In this document: positions 5,768 through 10,042 of the stretch, piece by piece
Layout of the letters: every line of letters begins with the position of its first letter
Numbering within the stretch: position 1 is the stretch's first letter
Source of the DNA: Bacillota bacterium
Lineage (GTDB): Bacteria > Bacillota > Bacilli > Calditerricolales > Calditerricolaceae
DNA: 10,042 nt
Direction of reading: 5' to 3'
Assembly: GCA_017577925.1 (NCBI GenBank)
Contig: PKQU01000062.1
Location: 1 to 10,042 of the forward strand
Notes under the pieces: model-generated
Databases searched by the model: none
What the model was told of the DNA's origin: nothing
The model's input: the letters and a program-made list of their open reading frames with translations, nothing else
Program-made: the position numbers and the translations under genes

Positions 5768-8275
5768 ATGGCATCGCGCTCCATCCGAATCCGCCTGCCC
5801 TTTTGGCGAACGCTGCTCATCCTCCTGTGGAGCTACGTCACGTACCACCTGCTGGTTCGTCCGGCCCTGCTTGACCTGTCCGCCGTGGGGATGATCCTCG
5901 TCGTCGCGGCCGCCTTTCTGTTTTTCTTCGCCGTGCCGCCACAGACGCGCAAGGCGTGGGCCGTCGCCGTGCTGGCTTTCCTCCTGCTCGACAAAGGCTT
6001 GGCCAGCATCGCCGCCACCTCCTCATCGTGGACGCGCGTTTTCCTTTACGGCCTCTGCATCCTCTGGCTGCTTGCCGCAGCCCGATGGTACGGCAAATTG
6101 AACGCGCGCCCACTTGTCGCCATCGCCCTCGCCGGCGTGCTGACGCTCACGTGGATGCCGCGCGGTGAGCTGACCCTCCTCAACTACTTCGTCAAGGAGG
6201 ATGTCACCAAGCCCCTGTACGTGGGCAACTGGGACTACTTCCCCTTCACCGTGGCCGACCTTGACGGCGACGGCACGGATGAAATCCTCACCGTCGGCAA
6301 CCGCGACGAAACGCTTCCGGAAGGCGAAAACGAAAACAACCCGCGCGACGAACAGGAACACATCAAGCCGGAACTGGAGCCCGAACCGCTTTATCCCTAC
6401 GTGCTCAAGTGGCGCGACGGACATCTGGTGCGCGAGCCGGTGACTCCGGATCAGCTGGCTGCCGCGGCCCAGCGCCTTCCCCTCGACACCATCGGGTACC
6501 CCTACTTCCGGCTCACGCGGGAGCTTACCCTGGAGCCAGCCGTGCAGCCGACGACGTGGACGGAAGAAGTGATGGATTTCGGTAGCGCCCCCTTCCGGGT
6601 CTTCGCCGCGGATCTCTCCCACCTCGCCCACCTCGAGGCAACGCAAGCAGGCAGCCTTTCTCGCCAGCATCTTGCCAGGGCGGGTGACTACGCCGATGTT
6701 CGCCTCACCGGCCGCGAGGTTACGGGAACCTACCGCGGTCGACCGTTCCGCTTTTCCAGTGACGCCACCAAGCTGATCGGCGTGGCCACCCTGGAAAACG
6801 GGCAGCAGGCCCTCGTGCTGCTCGGCGAGGAGATTGAAGTCTGGCAGCCCGACAGCACCGGGGGCTTCGTGCGCACCCACCTGCTGACGCGGGACGACGT
6901 AAAAGGGCTGGCAAACGGCGAATACTACCTGTGGGACGTCGACGGGGACGGCAGCGACGAGCTCGTGCTCTCGCTCGCCCACGCCAAGATTGTCAAGCCA
7001 CGCGCCGACGGCACGTGGGACGTGTGGTGGGCGGCCAATGACGAGCACTTCCGCTTCGAAGACTTCGGCTCCTTTGCCCCCGGCGACACGCCGCAGCTCA
7101 TCGCTCTGGATAAAAGCTACCTGCGCGACTACCCGTTGCGCTATCCGGCCGGGTTCCGCTACACGCCGGAGGGGCTGAAACGAGAATGGAAGATCTTCCT
7201 CCCCCTCGTCAACCTGCGTCTGGCCGACCTCGACGGGGACGGAAAGCGGGAGCTGGTGGGACTGTGGTACAACAAACACCAGCTCTACGTGCTCAAACCC
7301 CATTCCGTGCCGGTCATCCCCCTGCTTCTCGGCGGGAACATCGTGCTTCTTGCATACCTGTGGAGCCGGCGCCTGCGCGAGGCGCGGCGGACACGGCCAT
7401 ACGCATTGGCGGCCCTTGTCCTGCTTCTGGGCGCCGGCACGCTGCTCAGCGGGTGCACCTACTCCGGCGCTCCTCGCATGCTCGGGACGCCAACAGGCGA
7501 CGCGCCGGCGGCCAAACCCGAGACGCCGGAAGACGGCGACGTCCCCGGGACACCCATCGCCAACGCCGGCCAGCGGCTGGAGGCGGCACTGACGACCGTC
7601 ACCGCCCCGGACATCCAACAGTTCTGGTACGACGGCTACATCGCCGCCAATCTTCCCAAGCGCCGGAGCACCTCGATGTACAAAGGCGCTGTCGTTCTGC
7701 CCCACGGCTACTTCGTCGACGGGCGCTGGGCCGGCCAACCCTTCCGCTATTACCGATGGGACGACAAGCGATATGTCTTCCATAGCGAGCGCTGGATGAA
7801 AGCCGATCCGTCCGTCTCCCATCCGGTCAACCCGTTCGGCTCCTTTGTCCACTGGCCGGCTTTCTTTGAACGGGCTGTCCTCCTGCCGCGGGAAGAAGTG
7901 CTCGGCGTGCCCTGCGACCCCATTCAAGTGCGGCTGACCGGCCGTGAGTGGCTCGAGCGCCTGCCGGAACCCTACCGCACCGAAGTCCGCGCCTTGGTCG
8001 CGCAGTCCGCGCGCGTCGCCGACGCCGTGGAAAAGGCGACCGTGAAAATGACCTTCTGGGTCGGGGTGGAAGACAACCGCCTCTACCAATATCAAGTGTG
8101 GATCAAGCTGCCGCTGCCCGATGCCGGCGTGATGGACCAGGAGATCTTCTTCCGCTTCTACAAGTACAACGATCCCGGCATCAAGCTGAAAACGCCGGAA
8201 GAAATGGAGGAACTTGTCCAGGAAAGCGAGGAGGAACCGCCGGCCATCGGCGAACCCACGCCGCGTGACACGTGA
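5768..8275 (+). CDS. Large membrane protein with FG-GAP/VCBS-like calcium-binding motifs and an internal lipobox followed by a C-terminal domain; function unknown
   Basis: I do not recognise a named family for the whole 835-residue protein. Its visible parts, in order, start with about five hydrophobic segments (13-30, 37-56, 63-82, 90-105, 114-130). A large hydrophilic region (about 135-510) follows, with three D-x-D-G-D-G-x-x-E motifs: DLDGDGTDE (164-172), DVDGDGSDE (390-398) and DLDGDGKRE (487-495). These are typical calcium sites of FG-GAP/VCBS beta-propeller repeats. Then comes a hydrophobic segment (514-532), a basic loop rich in arginine (534-543), and a second hydrophobic segment (545-562) ending in LLSGC with C563, exactly like a lipoprotein signal. 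After a Pro/Glu/Gly-rich linker (567-600), a domain of about 235 residues has an aromatic, beta-rich look that may be LolA/LppX-like (a weak guess), then an acidic tail. The basic loop places both hydrophilic regions outside the cell. It is translated directly after the polymerase gene and followed by a strong terminator. It may sense or hold surface polymer, but this is inference. Confidence 0.85.
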   Translation: MASRSIRIRLPFWRTLLILLWSYVTYHLLVRPALLDLSAVGMILVVAAAFLFFFAVPPQTRKAWAVAVLAFLLLDKGLASIAATSSSWTRVFLYGLCILWLLAAARWYGKLNARPLVAIALAGVLTLTWMPRGELTLLNYFVKEDVTKPLYVGNWDYFPFTVADLDGDGTDEILTVGNRDETLPEGENENNPRDEQEHIKPELEPEPLYPYVLKWRDGHLVREPVTPDQLAAAAQRLPLDTIGYPYFRLTRELTLEPAVQPTTWTEEVMDFGSAPFRVFAADLSHLAHLEATQAGSLSRQHLARAGDYADVRLTGREVTGTYRGRPFRFSSDATKLIGVATLENGQQALVLLGEEIEVWQPDSTGGFVRTHLLTRDDVKGLANGEYYLWDVDGDGSDELVLSLAHAKIVKPRADGTWDVWWAANDEHFRFEDFGSFAPGDTPQLIALDKSYLRDYPLRYPAGFRYTPEGLKREWKIFLPLVNLRLADLDGDGKRELVGLWYNKHQLYVLKPHSVPVIPLLLGGNIVLLAYLWSRRLREARRTRPYALAALVLLLGAGTLLSGCTYSGAPRMLGTPTGDAPAAKPETPEDGDVPGTPIANAGQRLEAALTTVTAPDIQQFWYDGYIAANLPKRRSTSMYKGAVVLPHGYFVDGRWAGQPFRYYRWDDKRYVFHSERWMKADPSVSHPVNPFGSFVHWPAFFERAVLLPREEVLGVPCDPIQVRLTGREWLERLPEPYRTEVRALVAQSARVADAVEKATVKMTFWVGVEDNRLYQYQVWIKLPLPDAGVMDQEIFFRFYKYNDPGIKLKTPEEMEELVQESEEEPPAIGEPTPRDT
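7400..7456 (+). other. Internal lipoprotein-signal-like segment (lipobox L-S-G-C) within the 835-residue protein
   Basis: Codons 545-563 encode a hydrophobic stretch ending LLSGC, directly after an arginine-rich segment (534-543). That is the n-region, h-region and lipobox layout of a signal peptidase II substrate. The codons read on without a stop from the upstream part, and no ATG with a ribosome binding site precedes it. The only near alternatives are an in-frame TTG within the segment and a GTG at about codon 526, neither with a convincing site. Cleavage before C563 would release a lipoprotein of about 270 residues. Confidence 0.55.
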
Positions 8276-8323
8276 TCCGGAAAAGGCCGACTCGGCGTGC
8301 CGAAACACACAAGCCGATCCCAT

Positions 8324-8361
8324 AAACAAACGGAGCACCCTCGCGGGTGCTCCGTTTGTTT
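8324..8361. terminator. Bidirectional rho-independent terminator between convergent genes
   Basis: A perfect 17-bp stem (8324-8340 with 8345-8361) closes a 4-base loop, TCGC. The GC core is ACGGAGCACCC and the flanking A and T runs give U-rich tails in both directions. It sits 48 bases after the 835-residue gene and 11 bases before the stop of the minus-strand glycosyltransferase, so it can end both transcripts. Confidence 0.92.
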
Positions 8362-8372
8362 TGGTGAGGGGT

Positions 8373-9782
8373 TCAGGGTGCCACCAGCTCGTCGAGCAGC
8401 GCTGCCAGCGCCCGCGCCTGCTCACGCCGCTCGTATAAGGCGTAGGCCTCGTGCGGGAGCGTGCCGCTCGTGTGCAGGCGGCCTGCTTTCCAGCGCCGGT
8501 AGAACGACGCCACGGCCCGTTTCATCGCGGGGAGATCATCCGGCCGCACCACTTCCCCCAGTCGGAAACGCTCCACGATAGACGCGGCCTCACCGGGAAG
8601 GGACAAGGCCAGGATGGGCCGCTGCACAGCCATGTACTCGAACAGCTTCCCCGGAATGTACGCGCCCGACCCCGACGCCGTATCCCCCACCAGGAGCAGC
8701 ACATCGGCCCCCTTTAACAGCGCCAAGGCCCGGCGATGCGGGAGATGGCCGAGCACCTCGACGACGTCGGACAGGCCGAGCTGCGCCACGGCGTCGGCAT
8801 TGTCCGTATAGCCGGGGTAGTCGAATACACCGGCAAAGCGCAGCAGAATGTCCCGACGGTCGATCTCCCCGGCATCGATCAGTTCGCGCACCGCACGCAA
8901 AAAGAGCCTGGGGTTGCGCTCCTTGTAAAAGATGCCCGCATAGGCAAAAACGCATTTGCCGGGGACACGGTCAGGCTCAATGCCGGCATAATCGGCGGCG
9001 TCAAACCCATTGTGGATCACTTCCAGCCGTTTGATCACGTCCCCGTGCTTCTCCCGAAACCCCTCAGCAAAGGAACGCGTCACCGTCAGCACGATGTCGG
9101 CGGCCGCCATTACGCGGCGTTCCATGCGCTCCTCCAGGGCTTCCCGCCAGCGAATCCCGCTGCGGTGCATGTTCTGTGTCCACGGGTCGCGAAAGTCGGC
9201 CACCCATGGTAGACGCCGCCGCCGGCGCAACGCGAGGGCCACCAGGTGGTTGGTATTGGGACCGGCCGTGGAAAAGATGGCGTCAATGGGATAGCGTGCA
9301 AGCATCCTTTTCCCTTCGCGCACGGCCGGGACGTACCACAGAATCTGGTCGTCGGGGATGAGCACGTACTTGCGCGCCGCTTTGAGCAGCCGCATCGTCC
9401 GCGTACGCAAGGTGGCGGATACGCCAGGGGCGCCCGCACCTTCGTTGGCAGCAGCCCTCCCCCCGTCCTTCGTACCGCCTGCCGCGTTGCCGCCTTCCTT
9501 GCTTTCCTTCACGCCGCTTGCGGCGCGGGTCCCTCCCCCGCCGAGCAGCTTGGCCAGTCCCGGCGGGTACCACTCCCGAACGCGGTGCACGACCACCTCC
9601 GGGGGAAGCTGGTCGAGCAGCGACGGGTCAAGGGAGACGTGGGCGACCGGGTCGACGGCCAACACGTGGGGACGCCACCCAAACTCCGGCAAGTACTTGG
9701 CCATCTTCAGGGCCCGCTGCACGCCGCCCCCGCCGATGGGGGGGAAGTAGTATGCCACCAGCAGAAGATTGCGCACACCCAT
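8373..9782 (-). CDS. Glycosyltransferase family 4-like (GT-B fold) with a Gly/Ala-rich insert
   Basis: This probable retaining glycosyltransferase acts in surface polysaccharide assembly; donor and acceptor are unknown. Its 469 residues are longer than a typical 380-420-residue GT4. LLLVAYYFPPIGGGGVQRALK (about 6-26) is the N-terminal glycine-rich loop typical of the Glyco_trans_4_4 type. ADFRDPW (195-201) and VIHNGFD (255-261) mark the domain junction. FAYAGIFYKERNP (279-291) opens the C-terminal half and IPGKLFEYMAVQRPIL (376-391) is the donor-binding motif. The first Glu of the classic E-x7-E pair is replaced by Ala (A374) while E382 is kept, as I recall for related subfamilies. Residues about 81-122 are a low-complexity insert, which explains the extra length. 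The start is uncertain: before the ATG at 9782 the GGGAG site is only 2 bases away, whereas a GTG two codons on (9776) has it 8 bases away. The gene lies 9 bases after the dehydrogenase and is surely in its operon. Confidence 0.88.
   Translation of the reverse strand: MGVRNLLLVAYYFPPIGGGGVQRALKMAKYLPEFGWRPHVLAVDPVAHVSLDPSLLDQLPPEVVVHRVREWYPPGLAKLLGGGGTRAASGVKESKEGGNAAGGTKDGGRAAANEGAGAPGVSATLRTRTMRLLKAARKYVLIPDDQILWYVPAVREGKRMLARYPIDAIFSTAGPNTNHLVALALRRRRRLPWVADFRDPWTQNMHRSGIRWREALEERMERRVMAAADIVLTVTRSFAEGFREKHGDVIKRLEVIHNGFDAADYAGIEPDRVPGKCVFAYAGIFYKERNPRLFLRAVRELIDAGEIDRRDILLRFAGVFDYPGYTDNADAVAQLGLSDVVEVLGHLPHRRALALLKGADVLLLVGDTASGSGAYIPGKLFEYMAVQRPILALSLPGEAASIVERFRLGEVVRPDDLPAMKRAVASFYRRWKAGRLHTSGTLPHEAYALYERREQARALAALLDELVAP
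9423..9542 (-). other. Low-complexity Gly/Ala/charged insert in the second glycosyltransferase
   Basis: Codons 81-120 encode runs of Gly and Ala with scattered Lys, Glu, Asp and Arg (for example GGNAAGGTKDGG). There is no predicted hydrophobic core, and ordinary GT-B sequence lies on both sides. The reading frame is intact. It is most likely a flexible surface loop in the N-terminal Rossmann domain. Confidence 0.6.
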
Positions 9783-9791
9783 CTCTCCCGA

Positions 9792-10042
9792 TCAGATCCG
9801 GATCAGGCGGGCCCGCGCAGCGAGCTCTTTTGGCAGGTGGTTCTTGGCGTCGAGCAGCACCGGATGGCCGTTCATCCTCGCCACCAGGCTCGTCCAATCG
9901 AGATGGGCAAAGGACTTTTGCACGGTGAGCAAGGCCAGCGCATCGGCCCCCTCCACCGCCTGCTCCGCGCTGTCCACCTTGAACGGATACGAAGCCGGCA
10001 CTACGGGGTCGTAGGCGCGCACCTCGGCCCCGGCCTCCTGCA
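9792..10042 (-). CDS. UDP-glucose/GDP-mannose dehydrogenase family protein, C-terminal 82 residues, cut by the window edge
   Basis: This is the end of a nucleotide-sugar dehydrogenase, which oxidises a UDP- or GDP-sugar (UDP-glucose, UDP-ManNAc or similar) to the uronic acid with two NAD+. The visible part is the UDP-binding C-terminal domain: QEAGAEVRAYDP, then the GADALALLT strand-turn, FAHLDW and LLDAKNHL, matching the family pattern AxVxxYDP...GADaxxxxT...F..ldW...DxxN. The catalytic Cys and the NAD-binding Rossmann domain lie beyond the right edge. A GTG at 10022 is inside the gene, since the frame continues upstream to the edge. It ends 9 bases before the second glycosyltransferase, its operon partner. 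The likely role is supplying an acidic sugar for the polymer, which would make that polymer anionic. The exact substrate cannot be told from this fragment. Confidence 0.9.
   Translation of the reverse strand, partial: QEAGAEVRAYDPVVPASYPFKVDSAEQAVEGADALALLTVQKSFAHLDWTSLVARMNGHPVLLDAKNHLPKELAARARLIRI

Noticed and set aside
8276..8323. Short GCCGA/TCGGC inverted repeat after the 835-residue gene
   Set aside because: The loop would be a single base, so it cannot form a stable hairpin. The 17-bp terminator just downstream explains the region.
6023..8425. An 800-residue open frame on the minus strand opposite the 835-residue gene
   Set aside because: It is the complement of a GC-rich coding strand. 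Its protein is rich in His, Arg, Gly and Val without hydrophobic segments or motifs, it runs through the terminator hairpin into the next gene, and it lacks a convincing ribosome binding site. The opposite frame has clear DxDGDG motifs, membrane helices and a strong AAGGAGG.

Overview
The window looks like a chromosomal segment of a GC-rich Bacillota (Gram-positive, Bacillales-like, perhaps thermophilic). This is an inference. It rests on strong AGGAGG-type ribosome binding sites, a KtrB-type potassium channel subunit, a Gram-positive-looking lipobox and tightly packed GC-rich genes. The species cannot be fixed from the sequence alone. No rRNA, tRNA, CRISPR array, insertion sequence or phage gene was seen.

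Layout. From 1 to 692 (minus) is the N-terminal half of ktrB, running off the left edge, with its own promoter at about 740-768. Next is a minus-strand block transcribed right to left: a GT4 glycosyltransferase (start 4384), a MurJ/MviN-family lipid-linked sugar flippase (3238-1697) and undecaprenyl-diphosphatase uppP (1604-822). It ends at a perfect 10-bp hairpin terminator at 776-801. At 4385-4548 lies a divergent promoter region. A plus-strand pair leaves from it: a polytopic O-antigen ligase/polymerase-type protein (4549-5766) and, one base later, an 835-residue membrane protein with calcium-binding-like FG-GAP/VCBS motifs and an internal lipobox (5768-8275). A 17-bp bidirectional terminator (8324-8361) separates this pair from a convergent minus-strand pair: the C-terminal end of a nucleotide-sugar dehydrogenase (from 10042, cut by the window) followed by a second GT4 glycosyltransferase (9782-8373).

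How it fits together. The genes look like part of a cell-surface polysaccharide locus of the Wzx/Wzy kind. The dehydrogenase would make a UDP-uronic acid (or related) precursor. The two glycosyltransferases would build a repeat unit on undecaprenyl phosphate. The MviN-family protein would flip it, and the Wzy_C-type protein would polymerise or attach it outside. UppP would recycle the undecaprenyl diphosphate released. The 835-residue protein has no obvious assigned role. Its operon position suggests a part in polymer assembly, attachment or sensing at the outer membrane face, but that is inference. It is the most unusual item here. Nothing in the window amounts to a clearly new defence or mobile system.
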